Below the pieces are notes generated by a model. That model saw only the letters and a list, made by a program, of their open reading frames with translations, searched no databases and was not told the origin of the DNA. DNA of 64,000 nt. Source: Cavia porcellus (taxonomy: Eukaryota; Chordata; Mammalia; Rodentia; Caviidae). The stretch is from contig NW_026947506.1 of assembly GCF_034190915.1 (NCBI RefSeq), forward strand, positions 31,971,748 to 32,035,747, given 5' to 3'. The number at the start of each line of letters is the position of its first letter. Position 1 is the first letter of the stretch. Shown one piece after another: positions 1-52,069 of this stretch. Both the position numbers and the translations under genes were made by a program.

Positions 1-110
1 TAAATTCTGCTAAACTCCAGACTAATTATTTACACAGTTGTGTTGGCAACTGTGAATGTTATTTTACCTCAGTATTTCATTTTGTTAAGACGAACACATT
101 AACTAAGTAT

Positions 111-299
111 GATGGTGCATACATCTATAATTCCAGCTCTGTGGGAGGCTAAGAAAGGAGGATTACAAGTTCCAGCCCAGCTTAGGCAACTAAGCAACTT
201 AACAAGACCCTGTCTCAAAATACAAAACAAAAAGGCTAGGCATATAGTGTAGTTCAGCACAAAGTTCTTCGGTTCAATCCCCAGTACTGCAAATAAAAC
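111..299 (+). mobile_element. B1-ID dimeric SINE
   Basis: B1 part to gaccctgtctcaaaatac, then an ID part ending ggttcaatccccagtactgc. This matches the B1-dID type described from several non-murid rodents. Confidence 0.75.
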
Positions 300-454
300 A
301 GTGGCCCAAGACATTACATTTTCTGATGTTGAGCTCATCATCTGCCTCATTTATCCTTAATATTACTGTCCTGTAGTCACCTGATCTCAGCATCCAACAT
401 TTCCTCCTTCCTTCTTCCTGCCCCGATGGCCAGTTACATACAAAAATCCCATAG

Positions 455-640
455 AGCCAGGTGTGCTATCACATGCCTGTAATCCCAGCTCTTGGGTCAA
501 GGCAGGAGAATTGTCATGGGTTTGATGCCAGCCTGAACTACAAAGTGAGACCTTGTCTCAAAAAAACTAGACACAAAATTCTGTTGAAAGCACCTGTCTG
601 GCAAGTGCAAGGTCATGAATTTCTATTACCCCCCCCATTC
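455..640 (+). mobile_element. B1-ID dimeric SINE
   Basis: B1 part ending gaccttgtctcaaaaaaac, ID part with ggcaagtgcaaggtcatgaa. Confidence 0.7.
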
Positions 641-2336
641 CATTGCATAGCTCTGCAATCCACCCCCAGCGTACTGTTATGTGAGGTTCAGACTTGGCTG
701 GCCCTTATTTCCTACGTTTCTTAACACCAGATGTCTTCTACAGATCGCCTTTCACACTGTAGCAGTGCTGATTTTCCTGATGCACAGATCTCATCGCATT
801 GCTTACCACTGACTAGAAGTAAAAATGTTGGCTCAGTTTCCGTTATTTATTGGCCTTTCATAAACCACCATAAAATTTGTTGACTTAATACTACAATTTT
901 ATTGGGAAGGGCTTACCTAGTCATTTTTTTTTCTCTCTGGTCCCCATGCTTTCAGGTGAGGTGGTCAGGGCCAGAGAATCCACTTCTAAAATGTCTGATT
1001 TACTGTATGTTCCTTGCTAGAGACTGTTAGAAGACTGACCTCAGCGGTCCTGTTCTGTCTTCACATAATGTCAGTGCTTTCCATATGATCTCTCAAGCAG
1101 GATAGGCAGACTTCTTACCTGGTGACTCAGGCCCCCCTGAGGTGAAGGCTGCTTTCTTCTTAAAGGATAAACCAGGATCTGGCTCAGTGCATAGTTTAAC
1201 TTGAGTAAGGCCATCCTCGCCAACCCTTCCCTGACTACCTGGCTTCCCCCAATTGGAATAACCTGCTTACTGTAAGAGCAAGTTTATAATTACCTCATTG
1301 ATAGTCATATTTTCTCAGCAGTAGCCAAGTTTTTTAAAGCAAGATTCTGGAGGGGTTACATATATACTTTATGATGCATAACAAATTCATTACACATGAT
1401 AGGTGTACAATAAGTGTTTACTGAATTACTTGAAATATTAATGTAAATAATGTCAATTTAGTATAGAAAATTAAAATAAGATGTAATTACAGTTAAGCTG
1501 TATTGATTTAATATTGATTAAATATTTCTGCATGCTTACAAAGAGGAACACTATCCACAGAGTGGTTAACGTACAGAGTTCATATGTGAATGAAAAACAG
1601 CAATCATTCGTAGATACTTAAAACGTGCTTTAACAAGTTGTTGTGGGGCCTGCTGTGGCGAGGGCATGCCAGCTGTTTCTGTCCTCTGCCCACCTTTGTT
1701 TGTTCTCCTTTCACAAGAAAAAGGAAATTAACTCATTCAATTTGGAAGTTTTATTATCCCCAAAATCAGTGTTGCAGAAGTGACCTGGAAGTACTAAAAA
1801 GTGGAAGTATGCAAAACTGCAAAGCCAGGTATTATTTCTGGAGCACGTAAGAAGAGAAACGGAGAACCAACATGAAGAGAAGGAGAAGTGTTACGGTTTT
1901 AGTGTAGACCTCTGTCTCTCCAAAACCTCATGCAGTCTTTTTCTTGTTGTTTAATTCACTTCTATATTTCTTTTCAAACTATAAGTATTTTAAGATTGAC
2001 AAGCTTCTAGGCATATTAAAACATCAAATCCAGGTATAATCACTAATAAGAAAACAAGTAAAATTATTGAACTACTTTAGATATCTAAGTTGAACCCTAA
2101 CCAATGATAAAATCAAAGAGTAGCATTAAATATAAAACAAAAGCAGTTCCAAGCATTCTAGGCAAGTGAATAGAACACATTTTCCAGGATATATAGACAC
2201 GACAAAGACAAGAATAGGTAGCAGAAAGATACCAGAAGTTGGCCACAGGAGGTGAAAATGCAACTTTGGAATTAGAAGATTGGAAGGGAGAGTTGAGTGA
2301 TTCCTTTTCCTGACTTCTTCGTTTCTGAAAAAAAAA

Positions 2337-2427
2337 AAATTTTTTTTTTTCCCAGTACTGGGGATTGAACTCACGACCTTGTGCTTGCCAGGCAGGCACT
2401 TATACCACTGAGCTAAATCCTCAGCCC
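2337..2427 (-). mobile_element. ID SINE
   Basis: Reverse body gtactggggattgaactcac to gctaaatcctcagccc; gtttctgaaa on both sides. Confidence 0.85.
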
Positions 2428-3234
2428 TTGTTTCTGAAATTTTTTTATATTAGGTATTATTTGATAACTGAAGAAAATCCTGATGAATTTAATGGTTATG
2501 TAGGCCATATTATCTGGCTCCTGTCATACAATCATGATGAACAGTTTGTCTTTCACAAAGGGAGGTGTTTTTGTAGCCGTTTATTCATTCTGCAGCTTTG
2601 CCAGTCCTGGAAATAGAGCTGTTTTAGGCAGGAAAGTCAAGAGCATTTGGAAGAAACTTAAAATAAAGTGTGACCTCTTTTTAATCATGTGGATTCATCT
2701 GTCCAAGGAAGAGAAGATTTTTTAGAAAGATCATTAGGGACAGACATAAGGGATAAAACAACATAGAACTGTCATCTAATTTCCTTAAAATATAACAAGA
2801 CTGTAGTACTATACATGATTTTAAACAGGTGTGAGGTGATAAAATATGCACTTCCTGATTTTTGGTTCTGATTCACTGTACAAGTATCAACTCATATATT
2901 TGACACTAGTCATAAATGTACATATAATTTTCTAGTTTGGATTTCAAGTATCCTCCACAGGCCCATATATTGAAGCCTTTGTTAGCAGCCTGTGGTGCTA
3001 TTGAAAGGTTGTAGAATCACTAGGATGTGGGGCCTAGTAGAAGGAAGTTAGGTCATGAGATCATGCCTGCGAATGGGATATTGGAAATGAACAGTTTTTT
3101 TTTTAATAAAAGGACTAGAAAACATTTTATCTAGTCTCTGGGCAGCTATAGGTAAAATGGTTCAGATTCAGTTAGCAGAAGAATTGTAAGGAAGAGAAGA
3201 AAATGGAAGAGAACTTCTAGGAGAATTAAAAACT

Positions 3235-3388
3235 TTTTTTTTTTTCCTTTTTGAGACAGGGTCTCACTATGTAATTCAGATTAGCCTTGAACTCACTTTG
3301 TGGCCCAGACAGGCCTCAAACTCAGTGATCTGCCTGTCTCAGCTTTCCAAGTGCTGGAATTACAGGTGTGCACCATCATCCCCAGCTA
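3235..3388 (-). mobile_element. B1 SINE
   Basis: tttgagacagggtctcacta to gtgcaccatcatccccagct. Confidence 0.85.
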
Positions 3389-3476
3389 GAAACACATTTT
3401 TAAATGAGCGAAATGATAAACTACAGTAGTTAGGGCTGTACTCTTTCATGACAGAATTATAAAGAAATACATGAAG

Positions 3477-3665
3477 GCCTGCCAGGCTGGCACACACCTG
3501 TGATTCCATCACTGTGGGAGGCGGAGGCAGAAGGATTACAGATTTGAGTCCAGCCTGAGCAATTTAACAACTTCATGAGACCGTATCTTAAAAGTTTAAA
3601 GAAGGGCTAGGGATGCAGCTCAGTGTGTAGACTCTGGTTCATTCCCCAGTACCAAAAACATAAAA
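3477..3665 (+). mobile_element. B1-ID dimeric SINE
   Basis: B1 part then gggctagggatgcagctcag and cattccccagtaccaa. Confidence 0.8.
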
Positions 3666-3835
3666 CACAGACTGATGGTTGATTTGAGGCAGAAGGAGAC
3701 AAGTTAGGATGAAGTATATGGTGGGGTCTTGGCAATGGTCTTGATTATTTCTTGGGGAGGGTTTATATTGTGACCTGGGTTGTATGGTAGGTGGAAGTTT
3801 CTTACTATAATTAAGCTACCCGTTTGGTTTGGTTT

Positions 3836-3980
3836 TATCTTTTTGAGACAAGGTTTCTCTATGCAATTCAAGCTGGCCTTGAACTCACTTTGTATCCCAA
3901 GCTGACCTCAAACTCATAGATCCTCCTTGCTCAACCTTCTGGGTGCTGGGATTACAGGCATGAGCTTCAACATCCAGGCT
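3836..3980 (-). mobile_element. B1 SINE
   Basis: tttgagacaaggtttctcta to cttcaacatccaggct. Confidence 0.85.
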
Positions 3981-4040
3981 CCATTTGTTTTTGTGTGGTT
4001 TTCTATATTGGTATTTTTATAATGATAAAAAACCAACAAG

Positions 4041-4128
4041 CCAGGGCCAGGGATATAACTCAGTAGCACAGCAGCTACCTGTGCAAGGTTTTGAGTTCAA
4101 TTCCTGGTACAAAAAAACAAAACAAAAC
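4041..4128 (+). mobile_element. ID SINE
   Basis: ccagggatataactcagtag body with gagttcaattcctggtac. Confidence 0.8.
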
Positions 4129-4287
4129 TAACAAACCCTATAAGATACATACTATGCATGCCCAAAATGTTGTATGTGTAGCAATTGGTGATATCAAATG
4201 TCGTTAAGGATTTGGAGCAACGGAGACTTTCATATACAGTACTATAGGTAGAAGAATAAATTGGTACCACAATCCAAAACGTATAAT

Positions 4288-4378
4288 GAAATTTTTTTTT
4301 TTTGGTAACGGGGTTTGAATTCATGACCTCACACTTGGCCAAGCAGGAGCTTGTGCTGCTGAGCTAAACCCCTGGCCC
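4288..4378 (-). mobile_element. ID SINE
   Basis: Reverse body from a poly-T to gctaaacccctggccc. Confidence 0.8.
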
Positions 4379-4444
4379 AAAAAAGTGTAATGATTGATGG
4401 ATGAGTTATAGTGGAAGAAGTAAATACTCAAAGGCCAACACGAG

Positions 4445-4850
4445 CCTGTTTTATAAGAAAGTGTGCTTATTTTCACCAGTTAAATGTACAAGAATACTCA
4501 TAAAAATAAACATATCAAGATGGAATGGACAGATACACTACCCTTACGTTTATACATTAAAACCTATACAGCAATAAAAATGAAGCGACCACAGCCACAC
4601 CATATGGATGGATCTTAAAACGATGGTTGAGTGAAGGAAGCCAGGCATACATACATATTGAATGAATGACTGCCTTTCCATAGTTCGGGTGTAACCTAGT
4701 TGTTTGAGGACATCTGTGTATTATTCCACAACACAGGCGAAAGGGGAAAGTCAGTGTAAGAAAAAAAGGGCTGCTGTTGTGAAACCGTGATTGGGGAGAC
4801 CAGCAGGGCTTTTCGCTGAGTCTGCACAGCTTTACTTTTTAACCATTTTC
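4445..4850 (+). mobile_element. old L1 3' end
   Basis: Contains the common L1 3'-end order: gcaataaaaatgaagcgacc, then ccatatggatggatcttaaa, then gtgaaggaagccaggc. Confidence 0.65.
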
Positions 4851-5299
4851 TGTTCTTTGATGAAAATTAGAGGAGAAAAAATCATGAATCAAGGCTAATT
4901 ATAAGTACTTTTTTAGTTCTGAGATCCCTGTCTGTGACCCACCAAATCACTCAACCCTTCTGAGAAAAATCTGAATTTTCTTTGCCTTCCTGAGGAGAAA
5001 CTAAGTGCTTCAGAGATAAACCCCAACCTCTGGCTTCTCACTAAAGCATTAATAATTACAGCTTCTGTAATAAAAAAGCTGTTCAGGCAGTATATCAGAA
5101 CTGTAAGTTTTACAGCGTAACTTTGTGCTGCCTTAACTGAACAAGGGTAGCTCAGTTTTGTAAACCACAAATCAAGGTAGTAGTTCTTTCTCATTTGAAG
5201 TAATGATCTTTGCATTACTTACAAATACCCTGATGTAAAAGAACTCATATCCGATTTGGACCTTTCTAATCAAGTATTTTGCTTTCAAGTTGCTTTATG

Positions 5300-8250
5300 G
5301 GCTTGGGCCATCGTGTCTCTTTTAGATCTTACACCTTGAGATTTTGAATCCAGGTGCTATTGAATGGGGGCAGAATCCCTTCCTGATGGCTGCTGCTTTC
5401 TTGTATGGGCCTGCATTCTTTCCGGTAAATGCTTGTTGGTTTATTTTATTCTAGGATCCTGAAGGGACCCTGTGCTCCGGAGTGTACACACTGATCCTTC
5501 TGAGATCTGTGGCTCTTGGTGGTTGGTCTTCACCTGCTGTATTTTGAAATTTGTGAAAATTGCTTCTTACCTAGCTTTTTGTTTTATGGTACAGCTATTG
5601 TCCATGGAATGTTTTCTGCTTTTGTGTAAAAATGGAAAGATTTAAAGACTATCCTGCAGCCATTGTTGCCATCTTTCAAAATTTCTTTGTGAGGTAATGT
5701 TTTTCTAGTGACTCATTTTTCATTTGTTTATTGGTCTTTTTAGTTTTCTGCAAGGTGCTTAGCCATAATGAACTCAAATATTTTGCCTCACATCTTTGAG
5801 TTGTCGGAATTTTTCAATTGGAATGTAGGAGTTAATATTTCTTCCAGTGATATGTCTTTTTCATTCTTAACATTTTGTGAGTAGAGGTTCTGAATTTTTA
5901 TGTATAGTATTTCAGTGTTTTCTTTGATGGGCAGTACTGTTTGGGTCCTGATGTGTTATGAACATACTTTATTGTGTTCTAGAAACTCATTATTTTGCCT
6001 TTCCACTGAAATCTAGTAGTTCATCTAAGATTGTTTTTGTGTAAGACATGAGAAAGATGTTCTTACTCTTGCACGCCAGAAACAACTTGCCATACAGCAT
6101 CATCTAGTAAAAAGCATGCTTTTTCCGGTGTTCCACAGTATCACTTCTATATAAATCAGATACCCATATATAAACAAATCATTTGAGGACTCTGTTTCAG
6201 AAAAAGGTGCATTTTTCTCTGATTTTCCCATTGCAGTTGTCTCAATTACTATAACTTTATTATAAGACAGCTTCTAATAGTGTAAATGCTTTTTTCTTTC
6301 TGAAAGACTTTGAATTTTACTGAAGTTAAGTTCTGAAGTTTTACTGAAGTTGAATTCTGAAGTTACCTAGTATATATGCCCTTGTAAAAATCTGATCAAG
6401 GTTGTATTAAATCAGGTAGGAGAGAATGGCTATCTTTACAGAAGTGAGTTTTCCATCCCATGAACGTGGAATGTCTGTACATTTATTCATTTAATCTTTA
6501 ATTTCTCCTCATAATGTTTTGTAGTTTTCTGTGCAGAGGCCTTTTACATCTGTTACTGTGCTTATTCCTGTCACTTTGAATGTTGGTTAGTGTACTACAT
6601 TTTACATGTTGGCCTATTGCACAGAGAACCTCATTCATTCATTCATGTTTACGTCCAGTAGCTCTGTAGTTACATGTGCAAACCGTGTCCTGTGGAGACA
6701 ATTGAATATAAATGTTCTAGAGTCTTATTGTTGTGTCTTTCACTGGTAATTCACCTGTAATTTACTTCCATGTGTGCTTGGAGGAATAGACCAAGATTTC
6801 AAAACCCCTCCCCACAGTAGATGCCCAGTTGACCAGCAGCATTTAAAGAGACCGGTCTTTCTCCTGCTGGACTGCAGTGGCACCTTTGTTTGGGTGACTG
6901 AAAGTAGGTGGCTATTTTTTCTGAGCCCTTTATTCTACTTTTTTACATCTATTTTTGCAGTACCGTAATCTTATCTCCTTAAATAATGGCACTGTAAAAT
7001 TTTCCCTTTAACTAGTATTTTATTTCTGTTTATTGCCTTACTCCACTCGCTTCAGCCTCCCCAGCAGTGTTAACCAGAAACTGCGGTAACTCCTTCCCAG
7101 ACTCGGGAAGCAAGCTGTTCATTATTCACTGTTGGGTGTTAGGCAAGTGCCTTCTCATAGTAATGACTGGGTTTTTCATCATGAACAGGTGCTGAATTTT
7201 AATGCTGATTTTTGTCAAGCTATAGAAGTGACTTAGCTGTTTTTTCTCTTGCATTCCAAAAATAGTAGTTACCTTGATTTGGCTATGTGAAAAATATTAG
7301 TCTTTCTTCTAATGTTCTTATCAGATTTTAGTAGCGAAGTTATACATACCTCATAAAATGAGGAAATGTTTTGTATTCTGTGAAAGAATTTTTGTAGTAA
7401 TAGTTGCACTTTTTTTCCTTATGCTTACGATTTCACAAGGGAAATTTTCTGGGCTTGCAGTATTCTTTGTGGGAATGTTATTAAATACTGATCTAATTTC
7501 TTTATTTGTCAGAGAACTGTTTACATTTTAAAATTTCTTTTTGCTCAATTATGATAAAGTAGCTCCTTGAGGGTTATATATATTTCATCCAAAATTCCAA
7601 ACAGCTATCAATAATATTGTTGTATCTTCCTGTAGAATTTATGGTGGTATCTTTTACATTCCTGATAATTATAGTATGTGTGTTTAAACTTTTTTTGTCT
7701 TTGATAAAGGTTTATCAGTTTCAATTTTCTTAAGGGCCCAACTTTTTGCTTGGGTTTTCCTCAGTTGTCTGTTTTCTTGATTTCTGCTCTCAGGATTTTC
7801 TTCTACTTTTTTTCCTGAGGGTTTTCTTTTTAATTTTATGGATTTAGTTTATTATACTTTTCCAGCTACTTGAAATCAAATCTTAGATTGTTAATTTTCA
7901 GTCTTTTTCTTTCCTAAAATATGTATTTAAAACTATAAACTGCACCTAAGCATTTCTTTAACTCTGTTTCACAAATAACTGATATATTTTATTTTTTAAA
8001 TTTTTGTTATCTGTCAGTTTTCTTTTGACCTTTTCTCCGGATCACTAGTGCTTTTATCTGCTGCCCAGGATCCAGTGTTACTGATCTCATTATAATTATT
8101 TGTTCATCTTTTCTTCTGTTCTTTTGGTTTGTAGTCATTTCTGTGTCCTGTCAAGTAAGTCTAGTATCTGAATCACAGGTGAGTTGGTTTCTTTTTCTGG
8201 TCTTTCTCTGATATTTTGTTTTCCTTTGTTCTTTTAGAAGTGTATGTGTT
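5300..8250 (-). mobile_element. degenerate antisense L1 stretch
   Basis: T-rich sequence. The clearest part is about 6400-8100, which follows antisense L1 ORF2 (for example ccatcccatgaacgtggaat, then the tcttttagatttcc-type runs and ccagctacttgaaatcaaat). Outside that part the call is weaker. Confidence 0.6.
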
Positions 8251-8269
8251 GTTGTTGTTGTTGTTGTTG
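8248..8269 (+). repeat. (GTT)n microsatellite
   Basis: About seven gtt units. Confidence 0.9.
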
Positions 8270-8302
8270 GGGTCTTGCGTGGCCCTGCAGTTTTTCTTTT
8301 TC

Positions 8303-8334
8303 ATTTGATCTTAGCCAAAAGGCCAAGACTCGAT
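8303..8334 (-). pseudogene. 3'-truncated U2 snRNA retro-pseudogene fragment
   Basis: On the - strand the sequence ttggccttttggctaagatc (8328-8309) with an ATCG start matches the first ~30 bases of U2 snRNA. It is followed at once by an A-rich run (aaatgaaaaagaaaaa), as in 3'-truncated snRNA pseudogenes. The first ten bases carry a few changes. Confidence 0.65.
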
Positions 8335-8777
8335 ACAGATTGTTTTTTTTATCAGAGCCTGGGCATCATGGGTGAAAAATCTTTAGAGGTTTCAAATGTA
8401 CCCAGCTCTCCACCTCTGTTGCTGGAGTCTTAGGAGTTTGGTCCTGTGTGTGCATAGAATGGAGCAGTAAGCCGAAGGAGAGAGGTGTTACCGTGTGGAT
8501 TTTTAGGAACTCACTTCTTTGTGGTCTTGCTTGCTTGGATTTTGACTGTTTATACTCAACTACTGTGGCAGCCCTCAACTCTGACCTTTGACCTTTGACT
8601 CTGCAGCCCACTACAACTGTTGCTTTTTGTCCTGGCTCCATTTTCTTGCCCATGTTATTTGGATACTGCTTTTGTCCAGAGGGAAAAATCCAAGATGGCT
8701 GTGTCTTGTCCTCCTGTGCTTCTCATTTTTCAAGGATCAGACCCTCTGAAACTCAGCCTGCTGAGTTTTCTCCATTG

Positions 8778-8877
8778 CCTGTGTGTGTGTGTGTGCGCGC
8801 GCGCACACTGGGACTCCAACTCCAGATCTTGCGCTTGCCAGGCAGGCCCTTGTGCCATAGAGCTGTATCCCCACCCC
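8778..8877 (-). mobile_element. ID SINE with TG/CG repeat tail
   Basis: Body to ccccacccc at 8876; the tail position (8779-8806) is gtgtgtgt... then gcgcgcgc. Confidence 0.75.
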
Positions 8878-9084
8878 TCTCTACATTGCCTTTAAAGATT
8901 TGTTTTATATATTTAGTGTGACATAATGGTTTTATATAAAAGGATCAAGCATTGGCCTGATACAAGCTATTTTGTCATAACCACAATCTCTGTAAAATAA
9001 GGTTAATAGTAATGTCAGTCTCACAGGATTGTTGTGAGAATTATGGACAACTTGGGTAGAAAAGTGCTTCGAAAAATGTCTCCC

Positions 9085-9178
9085 AGGAGGATTGCCATGA
9101 GTTCACAGCCATCCTGGGCTACATAAGCAAGTCCAAGCCCAGTCTGCGTAGATCCTGTCTCGGAAAAACAGTCAGACA
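9085..9178 (+). mobile_element. B1 fragment
   Basis: aggaggattgccatgagttc to gatcctgtctcggaaaaac; the 5' half is missing. Confidence 0.7.
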
Positions 9179-9793
9179 GAAAGAAAGGAAGCCTCAGATG
9201 TAGCATCTTCATTTTAACTTGTTTTATTGCCTCTGTTATCCTATTGGATGAGACTGAAATCATTCAGCTATATTGAAAACAACTCCCTCAATATGCACAT
9301 ATAATCTTCATAATTTGTACAAGTTTTGTTTTTAAATAATTTTTGTGACGTAGTCATTGTTTTCCTAAAATTAAGGTCACACTTGATTTTCTGGGCTGTT
9401 GATTGTTTCTATAATTCCACTGTGTTAAGGTGGCATTTAAAACAGAAATTTACTCTTTCAATGTCAGAAGCTGAAGTCTGAGAAGAAGATGTCTGCATGA
9501 TTGAGTTCTGATGGACAGTCTTTGGGTCAGGGACAGCTGCCCTCTCACTGAGTCCATACGTGGTGGGAAAAAAAACGAACTCTTGTAATGAATCTTTTCC
9601 TAAGCATCTTAATCTATAATGTAGACCCCACCCCATGGCCTCCTCCAAATCTGATTACCTCTCCAAGGCCCCATCTGTAACTCCCGTCACATTGTGGGAC
9701 TAGGACTTCAGCATAGGAATTTGACAGCAGAGGACACAGTTCAATTTAAAGTACCATCCTTCTCTCTCAGTTGACATTGTCTTTAATAAAGTG

Positions 9794-9965
9794 TGTGGTT
9801 TTCAGTGCTGGGAGTGGAAGCAGGAAAAATGAAAGTTTGAACCCAACCTGGGCAGTTCAGCGATTTAGCAAGACCTTGTCTTTAAAAAAATTTTGTTTGA
9901 AAAGGTTATGGCTCAGTGTGAAGGCCCTAGGTTCAAGCCTCAGTACTCCACATTACTCCAAAATA
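9794..9965 (+). mobile_element. B1-ID dimeric SINE
   Basis: gcaagaccttgtctttaaaa joins the B1 part to an ID part with gttcaagcctcagtactcc. Confidence 0.65.
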
Positions 9966-10004
9966 AAACAAAAAAGTAGGGTGGGGGTGGGGGGGCGGGG
10001 GTTG

Positions 10005-10138
10005 GTGGTGGCTTGTAAATGTGCCCAAGAAGCTAAGGCAGGAGGATCATGAGTTTGAGGCCACTATGGGATACATTGCCAACTTGAAGTAAGCCTGGAC
10101 TACATAGTAAGACCCTGTCTCAAAAAAAAAAAAAAACC
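10005..10138 (+). mobile_element. B1 SINE
   Basis: gctaaggcaggaggatcatg to gaccctgtctcaaaa with an A tail. Confidence 0.8.
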
Positions 10139-10191
10139 CAAGAAATAATAATAATTTCAGTTATCACTATTTACTGACTTTATTTTAATGA

Positions 10192-10306
10192 TTTCTTTGA
10201 GACAGGCCCTCACCGTGTAGCTCAAACTGGCCTTTAACATGCAGCAGTCCTTCAGCCTCAGCCTCCCAAGTGCTAGGATTGTAGAAGTACTTCACTGCAC
10301 CCAGCT
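10192..10306 (-). mobile_element. B1 SINE
   Basis: tttgagacaggccctcaccg to cttcactgcacccagctt. Confidence 0.8.
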
Positions 10307-10394
10307 TACCTTTTAAAATATTCTGTTATACCATTCCTTCCATTCTCTAAAGCCTCCATCAGACTTGTGTTAGAATGCTGCAATCTTGTGTGAC

Positions 10395-10510
10395 TTTATC
10401 CCTAAAGACTCCCTATGTTACCCAGGTGGTCTTGAACCTCTGGACTCAATTCTCTTGTTTCAGCCTCCTGATTTCTGGGACTATTGGCATGCTTGTGATG
10501 GGCCAGGCTT
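10395..10510 (-). mobile_element. old B1-type fragment
   Basis: ctatgttacccaggtggtct, then tcagcctcctgatttctggg. Confidence 0.55.
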
Positions 10511-10587
10511 TTTAATGACTCTTAGCCTTCCAACATTTCTTATTGAAGTGTAATTTATGTAGAGTGAAATGAGCAAGTAATAAAGGT

Positions 10588-10641
10588 AAAATAATGTGTT
10601 GACAGTTATGTAAGTTTATATAAAAGCTTAAAATATAATAT
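10588..10641 (+). repeat. inverted repeat, left arm
   Basis: 54 bases (aaaataatgtgttgacagtt and onwards) that match the reverse complement of 11520-11573 with about two mismatches. Confidence 0.85.
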
Positions 10642-10877
10642 GCCATTATATTTAGGCTGACGGACTGCTGCATGTTAAATACCATTTTTTATTAGCTTTG
10701 TCCATTTTGACAGACACAAACACTCATGTAGTCTACAACCTCATCAGGTTCCAGAATATTTCTGACATCCCCAAAAGTTCTGTCATATTCTTCCTTGTCA
10801 TCTCTCCTTCCTCACAGCAGTCTTTGATTTCTATAAATTGGATTTTCTTTTAAAACTTCACAGAAACCGATTGTCAG

Positions 10878-10950
10878 ACTGTGGGGTTATATGCTTAGTG
10901 TTGAAGCGCCTATACTATGCTCTGGGTTCAGTCCCCAGCACTGTACAAAA
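10878..10950 (+). mobile_element. old ID SINE
   Basis: Diverged; ggttcagtccccagcactgt B-box region. Confidence 0.6.
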
Positions 10951-11170
10951 AAGGAGGCAAGTGGGAAGAAAGGAGGCTGGGAGAAAAGTAAGATAGAAGG
11001 AAAGAAATGAAATGGTAGCCCATTTCTCCTCCCCTAGTGGTCACGCTTTTGAGATCTCATGTACTTTCATATGAATGCATCTCCCAAATCTTTCTGCCCA
11101 TTTATCAGCCTTAACCCTTTATAATTTGTATGTTTCTGTTAACATTCTTGATCTTTAAGATGTAGTATCT

Positions 11171-11251
11171 GGCTGGGGATTTAGCTCAGCGGCATAAGCG
11201 CCTGCCTGGCAAGCGCAAGGTCGTGAGTTCAATCCCTGGTACCAAAAAAAA
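11171..11251 (+). mobile_element. ID SINE with perfect target duplication
   Basis: Body ggctggggatttagctcagc to a short A tail. The target duplication aagatgtagtatct lies at 11157-11170 and 11252-11265. Confidence 0.92.
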
Positions 11252-11519
11252 AAGATGTAGTATCTTTAGCACTACCATAACTTTTTTTTTTAAGAAGAGA
11301 GGAAGGGATTCTTTTTTTAAAAGTTTATCCAAATGTTCTATTTAGATTTAATAAATGTTCAAGTTTTGCCTTGTTTGCTTCAGACATCTTTAAAAGAAAT
11401 AAAAAAAGATGTACACAGTTGAAGTTCAAGCCTTGCTTCCTTTTCAGTTCTCTTTTCCCAGAATCAGTCACTGTCCATGAGTTTACTTCCATGCATATTA
11501 TATATTTTAATATTTAAGT

Positions 11520-11573
11520 ATATTGTATTTTAAGCTTTTATATAAACTTACACAACTGTCAACACATTATTTT
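11520..11573 (-). repeat. inverted repeat, right arm
   Basis: Partner of the arm at 10588-10641; flanking sequence differs on both sides. Confidence 0.85.
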
Positions 11574-12078
11574 CATTTAACATTGGTTTTAGTTTTATCC
11601 ACATTGGTACTTATGAATGTAATTTATTTGTGTCACATTCCAGGTGAATTTTATTTATCTGTTCCTTTGCTGGTATCAGATAAGATCATTTCCAATTGCT
11701 GTTATTGCGTATACTTCGATAGTAAACGTCTTCGTCATACTTTGTTTGTTGTGCATATTTCCTGGAGAGCACATGTAAGATTCTTACACACATAACTAGA
11801 AGTAGAATTGCTCCATCGTAAGGAACACCCTCCAGAATGTCTTTTTTGTGTTTGTGAATTGTGTGCTCATGTTCTTAGCCCATGTTTTGTATCTGGATGT
11901 GAATTCTGTACCAGCATTTTGCCTCTTTTAATACACACAGTAGAGTTTTTATTGCCATGTGTTTTGAGTTGTGTTGTCTTAGAGTATGCTTTCAGCATAA
12001 TCTTAAATGCTAGTTTGATTACATACGTAGGAAGAGCTTTAATGCTTTGTCACTCTGGACCTTCCTGTTCTTTTTCAG

Positions 12079-51507
<39,429 letters not shown>

Positions 51508-51854
51508 TAGCCATTCATAGGCACCATTCACAGACTCCATAGTGTCCATATTAATACATTTTATGGGTTGATGTAGAATTCTGATACATTCATATGTGTA
51601 TGATCTAATTGATGTGATTATGTTTCTGACACAAGCAAGGTGTTTTTCAGGGAATGGTAGAATTCTGCCATGCCCACATGTGAGGCCCCACAGGGCACCC
51701 ACTTCATCACTTAGCTTATTATTCATGGAGTGAAGGATGAACTCAGAAAGAGAGAACCTTCTGCCTGCTGAAACAATGAGAGTGCATTAGTATTTTTTAT
51801 ACACATTTTAAAGGATTTTATATTTGAATTAGAATGCTTCTTTTTCTTTCTTCT

Positions 51855-52010
51855 TCCTGTCTTTTTGAGACAGGGTTTCACTATACAGTTCAGGTTGGCA
51901 TGAACTCACTTTGTAACGGAGACTGGCCTTGAACTTGAACTTGCAACACTTCTCCTGCCTCAGCCTTGGAGGTGCTGGGAATGTAAGCATGTGGCACCTT
52001 GCCCAGCCAG
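51855..52010 (-). mobile_element. B1 SINE
   Basis: tttgagacagggtttcacta to ggcaccttgcccagcc. Confidence 0.82.
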
Positions 52011-52069
52011 AATACATAAACACAACTGTTTTTGTATAAAGATTACATTTATCTGAAGTCGGTTACTTT

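Larger units (their letters stand above)
1..12078. other. non-coding region upstream of first coding exon (probably RNF216 intron 1)
   Basis: No protein gene was recognised. It holds the SINEs listed separately, an old L1 3' piece (4445-4850), a long T-rich stretch with antisense L1 relics (about 5300-8250), a U2 snRNA scrap and one arm pair of an inverted repeat. The segments 640-2330, 4850-5300 and 9180-9790 show nothing I can name. Confidence 0.7.

Noticed and set aside
8304..8334. Functional U2 snRNA gene
   Set aside because: Only about 30 of the ~190 bases are present, with mutations, and no snRNA promoter elements.
11171..11251. tRNA-Ala gene
   Set aside because: It has A- and B-box-like text and tRNA-like start but no proper cloverleaf; A tail and target duplication show it is an ID SINE, as for all similar copies.
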